From assembly GCA_963210315.1 (NCBI GenBank), contig OY723294.1:310001-374000 (forward strand): a stretch of DNA of 64,000 nt, read 5' to 3'. How positions within the stretch are numbered: position 1 is the stretch's first letter; each line of letters begins with the position of its first letter. Of the stretch, positions 1 to 10,782 are shown one piece after another. This DNA is from Rhynchopus euleeides. Its lineage: Eukaryota > Euglenozoa > Diplonemea > Diplonemida > Diplonemidae. A model generated the notes under the pieces. It was not told the origin of the DNA. It saw only the letters and a program-made list of their open reading frames with translations, and searched no databases. The position numbers and the translations under genes were made by a program.

Positions 1-1047
1 CGGGCAGAAATTAAATAGGTAGGGCAGCTGCCCTACCTGCCTGACCAGGCGCGAGATCGCTGACACCAGGCCTTTACCGGAGACTTTGCAAGAAGCCCAC
101 CACGCAACCCCACGCAAAAAAGAGAGTGGCATGCGAAAAAAAACACTTGGTGATGCGTTCTTTGCTTGTGCGAAGACCGAACGCTGCAACAAGTCTTTTT
201 TTTGCGAAAAACACGCCCCTTTTTGCCAGGAATAAAAGACAGATTGGGGGGGGGGGGTATAGGGGAAAGGTGAATGGATCGAGGAGAGAGAACAGAGAAC
301 ACAGAGAAAAAAAAGATAGAGAGAAAAAACAGGCGGAGGTAGAGATGGGGGGGGGGAGAGGGGAGGTGGGGAGTGAAGACAGCCACACCCCGAGCAAAAA
401 AGAAGGTGTGCCGCACGGGCACACCTTTTTTTGCCCCTCCCCACACCCACCCCCCCCCCCCCCACCTCCACCTCCACCTCCGTCCACGCACCCACACACG
501 CCCCTCATCTCAGAAAGACATGTCATAATTCACTCACCGCTGGTAACAACTGGCGCCACACCACACCGCACTCCACCTATACAGGTATCTACGAGGGAGA
601 GATGCACAAAGATCACCATATTTTTTTTGCCGAGAAAACGCGGGAAGGGTGTGAAGGGGCGGGGGGGGCGAGGTGGTGGTGGCCACCACCACCACCGCCT
701 CAGCCACCACAACCAACCTCCCTGATCCCACAGTCCCCCCACCCCTTCCCCCTTCCCCCCACCGTCTTCCTCTGCGTCCGACGGGGGGGGGGGGGGGGGA
801 GGGGGGGGAGAGAGGGGTGGCAAAAAAAATAAATCAGTGTCTACTGCACCTCACGATAAATCCAGCAAAGGGGGGGGGTGTTGTTGAGGGGAGAGAGTGC
901 GTGCAACCGTTGAATCTGTTTTTACTCCGGGAAAATTTGGAGGGCGTATGGGGGAGAGAGAACAACCCCCAATTTTGTTTTCGCCGTCAATTTTTTACCG
1001 GATTTTTTATTGGGGCACGGCACACGACTCCCCCCCCCCCCCCCCCA
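1..1047. other. Low-complexity intergenic DNA
   Basis: Long homopurine and homopyrimidine runs, with many G or C homopolymers of 8-18 bases and short A/T runs. The open frames here are proline, histidine and arginine rich by composition and show no domain, so I see no gene. The C-tract at about 1029-1046 directly abuts the left end of the first transposon. Confidence 0.6.
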
Positions 1048-2223
1048 GGCATACTTGTCCCCCCATATGGGGAACCCCCTAAATATGAGGAAAATATGGG
1101 GGGTCTCAAAACCCCGCCCCCATATGGGGAAAAAGGCTGAAAATATGGGGAAAACCCGGTAAAATATGGGGGAATATGGGGGAAATATGGGGCCCATATG
1201 GGGGGATATGGGGGTATTCGTGCTGCAACGGGAGAACACCAAACCACTCATGCACAGACACACACGAAGTGCGCGTCGAAACCGGCATCATGCCTTGTTG
1301 GGGATCCTCCAGGAGTCCGATCCTGGGGAGGTGCGCGCTCGTTCAGGTGTGGCCAGGTCTGCCCCCCTGGAAGATCCCCCAGGTGGGTCGCACCGACCTC
1401 CTGTTCCTCTCCTGCGCCGATACAGCGGCAGAGGAGGGCGAACGCTTCCCGGTTTGGCGGGGCACCGCGGTGACAGCCGCAGCGGTGGTGGACACATACG
1501 CACAGACACACATAGCGCGTTCAGGGTTAACAGCTCCTCACAACACACACTCTTGTGTTTTTAAGTCCTGTCCGGCACGTCACTCTCACACTCGCTGTCC
1601 TCCTCCTCTGGTGTGTTTGCGATTGCGAACTGCCCCCTGGGATCCTGAATTAGATAAGGGAATTCACAAGCAGTGCATTCTGGGGTGTCAGGCGCTTCCG
1701 CCACTTTTGACCGCTCCGAGCGCCGAAAAGTCGGAGTCGACGCTCGTCACCAGGCAGTGCTTGACATGTTCAAGCTGCATCTGCCTGGTGGAATGAGACC
1801 TGTGAAGGCCAGTACAAGGACTGGCTGCAGGACGCAACTGTTCTGCCACCAAAGACAGGACTACTGGACAGCATGCTCTGATGACCGCTACTCAGACTTG
1901 AAGAAAGTGGCGGTCGGCGCTCTCACAGCACCTTTTGTGGTCTGACTCGAGCACTTCAGCCGAGCGTTTCCTCTCTGCAGAAAGCGACGATGTGAGATGG
2001 CTCTGCAAGGTGTCTCCTGTCAGTCGCTGACTTCACACCCTGTGAAAAGCAGAACGAAGAGAACTGTTTGTTGACTGCTTCCACCTGAGGAACCCCTGGG
2101 TTTTCCCCCATATATCCCCCATACGGGGGAAATATGGGGGGACAGGACTTGAAAAACCCCCCATATTCCCCCCATATTTTCCCCATATTTTTGGCCTTCC
2201 CCATATGGGGGTACAAGTATGCC
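1048..2223. mobile_element. TIR element with iterated CATATGGGG-type subterminal repeats
   Basis: The left end (GGCATACTTGT then CCCCCATATGGGG) recurs inverted at 2098-2223, so this is a terminal-inverted-repeat element of 1176 bp. Both subterminal regions (1066-1210 and 2098-2215) are filled with many variants of TATGGGG/CCCCATA. The right end is followed by TA. The left end is preceded by CA at the edge of a long C-tract, which fits insertion at a TA inside poly(C). The interior (1216-2097) has open frames of up to about 200 codons but no domain I recognise, so it is probably non-autonomous. Confidence 0.75.
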
Positions 2224-2225
2224 TA

Positions 2226-3558
2226 GGGGGGGTCATAAGCCCCCCTAAAAACGTACAAATACCAAAAATTTCAACATACCATCAGAACCGCCCTAATACC
2301 TGATCTGACCCGAAAATCCGACCCATACCCCCCCGGAAACCGTCTGGAGCCCACTTGTGACACCTGATGCGCACTTTTGTGATGATTTTTTGGGGTCCTA
2401 AAAAATGTACCTCAGTTTCGTACCTTGCCTTTGTACCTGAACCACTCCCGACCGCAATATTTCGTTCTTTGCCTTTTCTGCGGTGGTTCCGGCTCAGGTG
2501 GCACGATGTTGCCTCCCCAGTGCCTCGGCAAGGTCTTTCTTGTACCTGATTGGTGGGAATGTTGTGTTGTTGCGCCAGCTGAATGAGTTCAGCCACCTTC
2601 TGGGTGTAGTACACCACGCAGTCTCAACAGCACGTATGAGAGTGTACCATGTGAGGACTCAACAAAGTCATTGGATAGGCATCTGCCTGCCGACTCAACC
2701 CCCACAGTGCGACCGCAAGATCGTCAGGGATGTCTCAACGCCAGGGGAATACTCTCCCCTGGCGTTGTACAACCCTACTCTCAACCCTCGGGTCCTCTCC
2801 TGGAGGCGGTGGTGGCGGGCCCGCAACGCTTCGTACTTCCGGTACGGACTGGGGTAGTCTGCCCGGCTGACCCGCTCATCGCTTCCTAGATCATCTGCTG
2901 CTCTGGAGCTGCCATCACTCACTGCCCACATCAGTTGGTGTAGGGGTAGGAGCAGGAGGAGTGGGAGGAGTAGGAGTGCAGGTGACATCTTTCTTGGCCA
3001 GCAAGGAACGCCGCTTTTCGCACGTGCGTGCAGTTGATGCACCACTGCATATATCTGTCGTCACCACGTCCCACTCGCTCTCCTATGTACCCAGCCCGAC
3101 GGAGCGCCCGAAATAATGTCGCCTCACCGATGTCGTGTGCCGTTTTCTTCTGACGCAGGTCTGCCACAACGCTCTCTGCCGGGACCCCGCACATCTCCCG
3201 TTTGGCGTGCGTCTTTCGAGCAAGGTACCCCTCTGCAGCAGCATCTGACACCTCTGCGAGGCCCTAGGCACACGGCATGTGTTGCTCGGCGTGCTGGGTG
3301 AGCGTAGTGATACCCTTTCCTTGCAAAGAACGAAATACTGCGGTCGGGAGTGGTTCAGGTACAAAGGCAAGGTACGAAACTGAGGTACATTTTTTAGGAC
3401 CCCAAAAAATCATCACAAAAGTGCGCATCAGGTGTCACAAGTGGGCTCCAGACGGTTTCCGGGGGGGTATGGGTCGGATTTTCGGGTCAGATCAGGTATT
3501 AGGGCGGTTCTGATGGTATGTTGAAAAATGTGGTTTTGTACGGGCTTATGACCCCCCC
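2226..3558. mobile_element. TIR transposon, ends GGGGGGGTCATAAGCCC, TA target duplication
   Basis: Inverted repeats of about 245 bp at 2226-2471 and 3314-3558 start with the perfect end GGGGGGGTCATAAGCCC and are flanked by TA on both sides (2224-2225, 3559-3560). The left TA is also the right flank of the preceding element, so the two abut. Beyond the right TA the sequence is poly(C). The inner 840 bp holds remnants of a minus-strand coding frame described separately. TA duplication fits Tc1/mariner-like transposition, but the superfamily is not proven. Confidence 0.85.
2695..3251 (-). pseudogene. Possible transposase remnant inside the TA-flanked transposon
   Basis: Two overlapping minus-strand frames (2931-3251, 106 residues; 2695-3045, 116 residues) fill the core between the inverted repeats. 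The first contains VVADLRQKK, then EATLFRALRRAGYIGER and VRKAAFLAG, with a spacing like the helix-turn-helix linker of Tc1/mariner/IS630 transposases (valine-arginine-arginine, leucine-lysine-arginine-alanine-glycine, then a basic stretch). I see no DDE triad in the length available. Reading it as a decayed or internally deleted transposase rests mainly on its position and this weak similarity. Confidence 0.35.
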
Positions 3559-3560
3559 TA

Positions 3561-4492
3561 CCCCCCCCCCCACACAAAACCTCCTCACCCCTCACCTTGT
3601 CCCGCAAAGCCATACTAACGACAAAACGGGGCTGGGATTCTATATCGCAGAAAGCAAAAATCGGTGGAACGGTGGGGATACGGGGTGGGGCCGAATGTTG
3701 TCAAGGGAGAGTCCGTTGCACACAACCATACACAACCTCCATTCGCAAGGGGGTGGGTGGGGGGGTGGTGGCGAGGGAAGGGAGAGCAGAAATATGAAAA
3801 AAAACGCTAAAAACAAAGAAAGGCCACATCGGGCCCAGACAAAACTGAAAAAAAAGGGGGGGATAACCCAGGGGGGGGAGGGGCGGGCGAACGATAAGGT
3901 TTTGGGCAGACATTGAAGGCAGGGTGGGTGTGAGGGGGACCGGTGGTGGGGGGGGGGGGGGGGAGGGGGAGCTAGCGCGTTGGTCCCATCTCCTGAGGGA
4001 GCCGTGGGGGTGAGGTGGATAAGCTTGGCACGGGAGGGGGTGGGGGAGTATCGACAAGAATTGTACTCCTTCCGCTGTATAAGAGAAACACCCTGCCCAG
4101 CAACTGCGAAAAAGGCAGATCTACACACTCCTGCGTCAAAGGCTGTGTGCCCCCTGTGAAGTGCCACGAAGGTTATCCTTATATAAAGCTTCAGTCATAC
4201 GATTTCCTTCGTTACTTCGCGATTTCGCTACGCTTCGTCGCTCGTAACTGGTCAGAAAAGAATCACTGGGTCAGGAGTACCCAGCAGACCCGTGAAGCAA
4301 CACCGCATACGGCTCGCTGTCAGTCGACATTTTGAACCAGTGAGGAGACAGGGAAGGGGTGCGGGGGAGACAGCACACAGCTTCGGCAGGATCCATCCCT
4401 TGGGCTTCTTCGCATGATCAGGTAAACTCAGAGGCGAGGAAATGGTCGAGGCAGGCCGGCTGCCCCAGGATTGGCAGTGGGGTGTCGAGGGC
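3561..4492. other. Intergenic region downstream of the Rh gene, with a shared repeat module
   Basis: No gene seen. Poly(C) and poly(G) tracts occupy 3560-4010. At 4189-4230 there is a module beginning CTTCAGTCATACGATTTCC, which recurs at 51799-51845 and, inverted, at 60913-60962. Both of those copies lie inside TA-flanked elements, so this one may be a remnant of the same family. The last 150 bp would be 3' UTR of the Rh-type transporter. Confidence 0.5.
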
Positions 4493-5875
4493 CTACGCGG
4501 TGGCGTCGGGGGAGGTCTCCTGCCCCTCCTCGTTCTCGGCGAAGTAGGTAGTGGCCTCGTCGACCAGCTCCTCCCAGTAGCGTGCGTCGTCGAAGGTCTC
4601 GAAGCGGTCGTCACCCGGGTTGGGGATGAAGCGCATCACGATGCCTGCGAGCATGCCGCCGGCGAGGGCCAGCCCAATGGTGGTGAAGAGGGTGGCGGTC
4701 TGCATGGCACCCTGGTAGGACGAGCTGCGTGCGTTGCCTGCACGGGCGGGGAAGACCAGACTGACGTCGCTGCCGTACACAGACTCGCCTGCCGCAGCCG
4801 CAGAGATGGCGCCCGAGATACCACCGATGATTCCGGGAATGCCGTGCAGGTTGAGCACACCGCAAGTGTCGTGGAGCCCGGCCTTGGCGAGTGCGGGCTG
4901 GAGGACCGTGTAGCCCACCACAGACACCATCCCGGCAATGGTACCGATCAGCAGGGCAGGCCACGCGTCCATCACCAGGTCGCTGCTGCTGCCGACAGCC
5001 ACGCCACCCGCCAGCGTGGCGTTCTGGATGTCCACCATCGAGAAGTAGCCGCCACGCATGATGTACGACATGAAGAAGGCAGAGGTGGTCGACGCGCTGA
5101 TCGCCAGCACGGTGTTGATCACCACACGTGTGCGAGGGGAGCCGACAGCAAGTGCGCCGTTGAAGCTGGGCCAGTACATGAACAGGAAGATGGTCCCGAT
5201 CATGGCGAATGTGTCCGTAACGCGCGACGACACGTTGTTCTTCTTCTTGTCGGACTCCTCAACCGCCTTGTTCCCCATGAACATAGCGCTGGCTGCCACC
5301 CCGAACACAGCCCCAAAGGTGTGGACGTACATCGACCCACCCATGTCCACCGCCTGGTACTCATACACACCGATCGACTCGTTCAGCCCGTACACGATGA
5401 TCTCGATGATCCCCATCACCAGCAGCTGTGTGGGTCCCGCCTTCCCGAGCACAGCCCCGAAGGAGATCAGCACCGTTGCTGCCCCGAAGTCACCTGTAAT
5501 CAGGTCAGTGGGCTGCAGCTTGATCTTGTCAAAGAAGGAGCCGTGGTTGAATGCGCGGTGCCAGAACCCCATGACCAGGATCGTCCACATCAGCATTGCT
5601 GCTGCGATGTAGTAGTTGAACGCCACAGCGGTCAGGCTGTACTTCCGCATGAAGGTCATCAGGAACCCGAAACCGATGAACACCATCACGTGCACATCCT
5701 GGAAGAAGGGGTACAGCCGTGTCAGCGACTGGTCGTTATCCTGCTCTGCACCACCACCCCCAATCACTGCCTCATCGCCGTACTCCGCGCACAGCCCGTA
5801 CAGCAGCACGATCACCACCTGGAACAGGAAGAACACCGACGCCGTCACCGGCTCAATCTTTGCATGGTGGGCCAT
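4493..5875 (-). CDS. Rh-type ammonium/ammonia transporter
   Basis: Integral membrane protein of 460 residues in the Amt/Mep/Rh family; it should conduct NH3 or ammonium across the plasma membrane or another membrane. It belongs to the Rhesus branch: FFQDVHVMVFIGFGFLMTF (residues 57-75) is a hallmark segment of Rh glycoproteins. The conserved Asp lies in AVDMGG (D178), and the twin pore histidines are H185 in VHTFGA and H344 in NLHGIPG. About eleven or twelve hydrophobic segments follow, then an acidic C-terminal tail. I chose the Met at 5875 because an upstream in-frame extension of 34 residues is basic and unlike the family. A CAG and a pyrimidine-rich tract lie just upstream on the coding strand, suiting a trans-splice acceptor. 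There are no introns. The long open frame on the opposite strand (4442-6751) is a shadow. Confidence 0.93.
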   Translation of the reverse strand: MAHHAKIEPVTASVFFLFQVVIVLLYGLCAEYGDEAVIGGGGAEQDNDQSLTRLYPFFQDVHVMVFIGFGFLMTFMRKYSLTAVAFNYYIAAAMLMWTILVMGFWHRAFNHGSFFDKIKLQPTDLITGDFGAATVLISFGAVLGKAGPTQLLVMGIIEIIVYGLNESIGVYEYQAVDMGGSMYVHTFGAVFGVAASAMFMGNKAVEESDKKKNNVSSRVTDTFAMIGTIFLFMYWPSFNGALAVGSPRTRVVINTVLAISASTTSAFFMSYIMRGGYFSMVDIQNATLAGGVAVGSSSDLVMDAWPALLIGTIAGMVSVVGYTVLQPALAKAGLHDTCGVLNLHGIPGIIGGISGAISAAAAGESVYGSDVSLVFPARAGNARSSSYQGAMQTATLFTTIGLALAGGMLAGIVMRFIPNPGDDRFETFDDARYWEELVDEATTYFAENEEGQETSPDATA

Positions 5876-6667
5876 TATTCTGAGAAATACCTGTTGGGGA
5901 AGACGGGTAGCGTGCCTGGCTCTTCTTCGTGCAGCGGTGCACTTGTCTTTCGTGGAATTTCCCCCTCGATTGATCACTTAGACACACCCCCTCAGCGTGA
6001 GCCCAAAACGAAGCAAACCACACAAGACTTGGGTGTGAGGTGTTGGTGCGGGGTTGGGTGGGGGGATCCTTTCATCCAGGCAAGGCCCTGCCACCTCGGC
6101 TTTAGTCTATGCGATACATCCGACACAGGCACAGAACCCCCACCCCCCCCCCCCCCACACGCCGGTGTCCAACCTGAGCCAAGAGCCGCTCGACAGACTG
6201 CAGCCCCTGCACCCCCCCCACCCTTTAACAGAACCACGACAGTTCCAATCACCACTTTATCAGCCGTCGTGGCAACGGAGATCCGATTTGTCGCCAGGCG
6301 TGCGGCAGCAGATGGGGGGGGGGGGGGGCATGCCCTTAGATTTTATTTGGCTGCAAAAAAAACCCCCCCTCCGAACCCAAAACAGCACCGTGTCTCACCA
6401 CACAAACCTTGTGTGAAGGGGTCCGACCGAGGCGTGCCACACATCTCTGCCGTGTGTGTTGTGTGTGACAGTGGAGACCACACCACCAGAGCATGCGCTC
6501 GGGGTGTGTTCGCCACTAATATACTACAAAGACCCGCAACACCCCGAAGCCGTGCAAAGCTTTCTTCCCTCTCTCTCTCTCTGTCTGGACTGGGGCAGGG
6601 GGGGGGAGGGAAGGAGATGTCGAGTGGGGTTCGCACACCCACCCCACCGGCCCCCCCCCCCCCCCCA
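5876..6667. other. Intergenic DNA upstream of the Rh gene
   Basis: No gene recognised. It contains several C and G homopolymers and a CT-dinucleotide run at about 6568-6585. It probably includes the 5' processing signals of the Rh transcript. Confidence 0.5.
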
Positions 6668-6748
6668 GGCTGCACTATACGTATAATACGCTATACGTAT
6701 TATACGTATTATACGCTCCGGATTTGGGGTGGAGCGTATAGCACAGCC
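6668..6748. mobile_element. 81-bp miniature palindromic element in a poly(C) tract
   Basis: The arms GGCTGCACTATACG (6668) and CGTATAGCACAGCC (ending 6748) are imperfect inverted repeats. The core is made of ATACGTATAATACGC-like palindromic words. It is preceded by a C-tract plus A and followed by TA and then another C-tract. This is the same arrangement as the element at 1048-2223, suggesting a tiny non-autonomous relative. Confidence 0.55.
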
Positions 6749-6750
6749 TA

Positions 6751-7937
6751 GCCCCCCCCCCCCGCAACCACCCCCCGCGGCTTGTTGCCCTCCCCCCCCC
6801 CCCTTCTCCCGAATGCTTTAAGTGTGAACCGGGTTGTGAATAACCTCGTACCCTATAGAGAACTGTCACCCTCTCCCCCCGGCCTCCACTGGGGAGGGGG
6901 TAACATTTTCCAACGCTCCAACGGCAGAGAGGGGGGGTGGGGGGCACGACGATGTTCCTCACCCTCCCGCCATTCCTCCGCCATTCGGTTGTATGTCGCG
7001 TGAAAAAGGAATATCCCCCAACGAGGCAGATCGAACCCCTCCCCCCCTCACGCGAGTTTGTTTATAGCAATTTTTTTGAGACATTTGTTTTCCATGACGC
7101 GCGGATGTGTGTTCTGTCGCAACACAGCACATAAAGGCCCGCTAGGAGGGGACCCTCCCCCCCCCGGAGCACCAGGAATAGGCAAGGGAAGTGTCAGGGG
7201 TGGGGCGCAAGGAGGGAGAGTTAGCATCGCGGAAGTGGGAGGGGGGGGGATTTTTAGCAAATCAAAAAACATGCTGCACATCAAAGACAGATGGGGAGTA
7301 AGGGCGGGTGAGGTAATTCTGGGCAAGGCAGCTGGGGTAGGGCAGAGGGCAGATGGGGGTGGAGGGAGGAGGATACCTCCCACTCAGACAATGCGCATCC
7401 ACAGGGTGGGGTGCTGCGTCCACCCAGGTGGTCCCCACCTGATTTGACACCTGGTTGTGTTTTTTTTTGGCGGAGTTTGGCGGTATTGCAGGATGGGAAA
7501 CCAGGGATAATGTATAGATTCCCCCCCCTCTCCCCTCCCACAACACAGCTTTTGAAAATTAAGAAAACCACACGAGAGGAGGGTATGGGGGTGAGGGAGG
7601 TGGAGGTGAGGGAACGGGGTGGGGGGGGTGGACTGGGGGGGTAGAGAAAACATAGGGTTCATTCCTGCCCGCCCATCCCCTCCCTTCCCCCCGCTTCTCC
7701 CCCCTCCCCCCCTTCCCCTCATCGAGGGTCCCAAGGCAGTGTTTTTCCCCCGAAACCCAGTGAGGGGTTTTTTTGGCCCGGTCCTGTGTGTTCTGTGCTA
7801 ATACGATACGCTGTGTGTTAGGGTGGGGCGAAGAATGCAGGTTCTGGGGGCGCCTCTGCCACCCTTCTTGCAAGTGTGCACGGGTGAGGCCCTTGACATG
7901 GAGGGTGTGCAAACCCCCCCCCCCCCATCTCTCTCTC
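6751..7937. other. Low-complexity intergenic DNA
   Basis: Alternating G-rich and C-rich stretches with no recognisable gene. A poly(C) run at about 7914-7926 ends 11 bases before the left end of the large transposon. Confidence 0.5.
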
Positions 7938-8509
7938 CACCACGGACTAGTCGGGCAGTGACGGGTGGGGTCGACTAGTCGGGACGACGGGTGAAAACTC
8001 GACAGGCGGCACCCGTCGACTCGACGGGTCCACCCGTCGACTCGACGGGTGGCACCCGTCGGCACGACGGGTGAACCTGCTGAAACGACGGGTGTTCCAG
8101 CCATTTCCTGTTGATATGGGCCAATTTCCATTGAAAACTAGGGGAGTACCTTGCATGGCATCAGGTTATTTTTCACGCCGAACTATCTTCCCTGCACAGA
8201 CCCACCCCCGATTACTTTCCATTTACAATTCCTAGTTGGTGATGGGGCCTCAAGTGCATGTGCGACGGCTGTTCTCGTGGATTTTCATTGTTCGAGGGAT
8301 CTTGACTCTGACAAACTGTGTCAGTTTGACAGAGCAACCTACTTCATGAAGGTGATCACTTTTCTGCCAGGCAAATTTTCGCCCCAGCCAACCCTTGCAC
8401 AACCCACAAGGCAGTCTCCAAGATACCGTACCCTCATCACCACCCAGGCCAAGATACCCCAAGATACCATCATCACCACCCAGGCCACCCAGACGAGCCA
8501 CACCAATCA

Positions 8510-9600
8510 ATGCCAGCGGCAAAGCGTACTGCAGCGCAGGCCCTCGCCAGCGCTGTGGACATGACGGTGTTTGTACGTGCTTGGATCAACACGTATGTTG
8601 TCGAGCGTGATGCTGATGGGTTGAGCCACATGGCCCTGAAGCAGCTTCTCGGCAAGCTGGCGGATAATCAAGTCGACTGATCCCATCATCAGTCTTGCCC
8701 TGTACAAAAAGTATGAGAAGGTGGGGGGTGGGGTGATCAGCAAGTCGACCGCGAAGGATGGTCGCACGATGTACGCTGCCCGTGTCAATAGCGGGTCAGA
8801 CATCGAGTTTGTCGGGTTGGGCCTCCGGAAGAGCAACGGGAAGGACCACCCGACAGGGCTCAAGGAGATGGCCGACGCCTGCCCCGCGGCACTGCAGCTA
8901 TGGTGAAGCTGTACGAGGCGGAGAAGAAACAGGCACAGAAGACCCAGCAGAGCAGGCTGGCCGTAGGCATTTTCGACGGTGCCTTCGCAACACGGTTGGT
9001 GACAGTTGCCGATAAGCAGAAGGATGAGTACAGAACGTGGTTCACGTTCAACTTCCTGAAGCAAATCGCAAGAGTGCAGAGAGGGGTTTTCGAAAAGGCG
9101 AACGTGATGTTTCGGCTCGCCTGCTTAGGGTAGCAGGGGACCATCTTGAGCTGTGGTCGGCATTTAGTAAGATGGGGTCATCTTCGCACAGGAGCGCGTT
9201 TTGTACCACACTACGAAATGACTGGTTGAAACAGCTCCACGCCTGCCACAGGGCTAGCATCCAGGAACTTCATGAAGCTGGGTTTGAGAGCCTGTACGCA
9301 GGGGTCACCCCCCCTGCCGACATAAACGGGTTCATCGCAATACTCGCAGAGATCTTGCCTGGTGGACCTGCCGTGCAGAAGGCTGTCCTTGGCAGCTCAA
9401 CGTGTTCTAACATGACGGGAAACCAGGCCAGAGATGTTCTGAGTCGCTTACTCACCATTACCAAGACGAAGGGGGTGCAGCATCTACTCTGTATTGCAAT
9501 GGAAATGCTTGTGCATTTCCGCTACAACGACATCCCCCATCAAGTACCACCAGGAGGGAAAGTGCGCGAAACAGTTCATCTTCTCGCTCATCGCAATGCA
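8510..9600 (+). pseudogene. Interrupted coding region in the large transposon, possible transposase
   Basis: Plus-strand frames with coding-like composition follow one another, broken by stops or frame changes. They are: an ATG at 8510 giving 57 codons (contains DMTVFVRAWINTYVVER); a second block from about 8691 (LALYKKYEKVG and FVGLGLRKSNGK); a third from 8900 (MVKLYEAEKKQAQKTQQ, then WFTFNFLKQIARVQRG); a fourth to about 9540 (GDHLELWSAFSKM, NDWLKQLHACHRAS); and a last short block near 9560-9620. The joins could be introns or frameshifts; none has the GTATG donor seen in the host genes, so decay is more likely. I cannot assign a family. Position between the inverted repeats is the main reason to suspect a transposition function. 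Confidence 0.4.
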
Positions 9601-9666
9601 CATCCTTGTGTTTGTCCTGGAGTGGGTGTCACCTGGGAGAACATCCGAGGGGCGTGGTGTTACATA

Positions 9667-10011
9667 CCGTATACGTAAATATTTTGGAACGTAAATATTA
9701 TGGAACGTAAATATTATGGAACGTAAATATTTTGGAACGCTGGTGGGTTGGCGTTCCAGATTTTTTTCGTTCCATAATATTTACAGGGCTTTCTGCGACT
9801 CGGGGACTTGGACCAGGTGATCGGACGGCATACAGAGTCCCTGACGGGACCTACTCGTGCACTTTTCGCGCGATTCCTGACGCAAGCCGTCCTCACCACC
9901 GAGTCCCCAACTGGCCCTGTAAATATTATGGAACGTAAATATTATGGAACGGACCGGCCAAAAATGGGCCCGTTCCATAATATTTACGTTCCATAATATT
10001 TACGTATACGG
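9667..10011. mobile_element. 345-bp MITE, TA target duplication (copy A, nested)
   Basis: The ends CCGTATACGTAAATATT are perfect inverted repeats flanked by TA on both sides (9665-9666, 10012-10013). Several GTAAATATTATGGAACG units follow at each end. A second copy of identical length lies at 54748-55092 in the opposite orientation. This copy interrupts the 3.3-kb transposon between its two coding regions, so it inserted later. It has no coding capacity. Confidence 0.92.
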
Positions 10012-10023
10012 TATATCCATTCG

Positions 10024-10782
10024 ATGAGCCACTGGTTTGATCCAGAAGATGCACACCCCCTCGCCCTGAGTGACGAGGAACTGGAGAGGGGGAATGGCGT
10101 CTCCAAACGCCATGCCCTGAGGGTGACATCGCAGCAGACCGCCGAACGGGACCTGCTGCTCTTCGAAATGCAGAGGACCAAAGGCAAGGGGTGCGGCCTG
10201 CTGGACCAACCGAGCACCCCGACCCTCCTGAAGTTCGGCGCGATAAAGCTTTGCTGCTGTGTCACCGCGAGGAACGCTTGTTGGAAGGGAGCAACGGCAG
10301 CACTGCAGCGGAGACTCGAGTCCCTCAGCCTTGGATCTCACGTCACAAAAAGGGGGCGATGGGGCCAACAATTTCTGGGCGACCCGGAAAACACCACTCC
10401 AAAGGCAACGCTGCTCGCATGCATCTGCAAGTCCAAATCCTGGGGCAACAGCGAGGATGTGCCAGAAGTGCCAGAACCAACCCCATCCGGTACAGTGCCT
10501 GTGCAGCAACATATCTGCATTGTGTGCTCCAAAGTTGTCCACACGAGAGAAGCACTGTTTGCGCATTATGATGCTGCACATCGGCCACAAAACAACGCGC
10601 CGTGTCAGACCTGCACTGTCACATGCCAGGAGTGCGGCAAACGGACAAAATCGAAGGGACTGAGCCAGCACTACCTCAGTCACCATTCGCGCGTGCTGAC
10701 ACAAAAGCGTTGCTGTGTTTGTTTCGAGCTCTTTAAAACCACTGTAAAGCGCGAAGAGCACATGAGATCCGCGCACCCGTAA
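10024..10782 (+). CDS. C2H2 zinc-finger protein encoded by the large transposon
   Basis: An open frame of 252 residues between the nested MITE and the right inverted repeat. The C-terminal third has three zinc-finger-like units: CIVCSKVVHTREALFAHYD followed by AAH; CQECGKRTKSKGLSQHYLSHH trimmed to its Cys and His positions; and CCVCFELFKTTVKREEHMRS followed by AH. The N-terminal part is acidic then basic and unrecognised. Zinc fingers of this sort commonly let a transposase or accessory protein bind its own subterminal repeats; here the palindromic GTCGAC repeats in the ends are obvious candidates, but that is inference. The upstream end may be altered, because the MITE border lies only 12 bases before the ATG and the true N-terminus could have been cut off. 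Confidence 0.7.
   Translation: MSHWFDPEDAHPLALSDEELERGNGVSKRHALRVTSQQTAERDLLLFEMQRTKGKGCGLLDQPSTPTLLKFGAIKLCCCVTARNACWKGATAALQRRLESLSLGSHVTKRGRWGQQFLGDPENTTPKATLLACICKSKSWGNSEDVPEVPEPTPSGTVPVQQHICIVCSKVVHTREALFAHYDAAHRPQNNAPCQTCTVTCQECGKRTKSKGLSQHYLSHHSRVLTQKRCCVCFELFKTTVKREEHMRSAHP

Noticed and set aside
126-725. Open frame with poly-proline and poly-histidine
   Set aside because: The residues come from homopolymers and CCA/CAC runs; no acceptor, no domain, and wrong strand for the cluster.
1176-1796. 206-codon frame inside the 1176-bp element
   Set aside because: It starts within the TATGGGG repeats and shows no transposase motif; the low complexity at its start makes chance openness likely.
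4442-6751. 769-codon plus-strand open frame
   Set aside because: It lies antisense to the Rh transporter, is rich in His, Asp and Arg as expected from GC-rich antisense frames, and has no domain.
7018-7044. Possible tRNA T-arm (GATCGAACCCC on the plus strand)
   Set aside because: Neither strand gives an acceptor stem or anticodon arm at the right distance.
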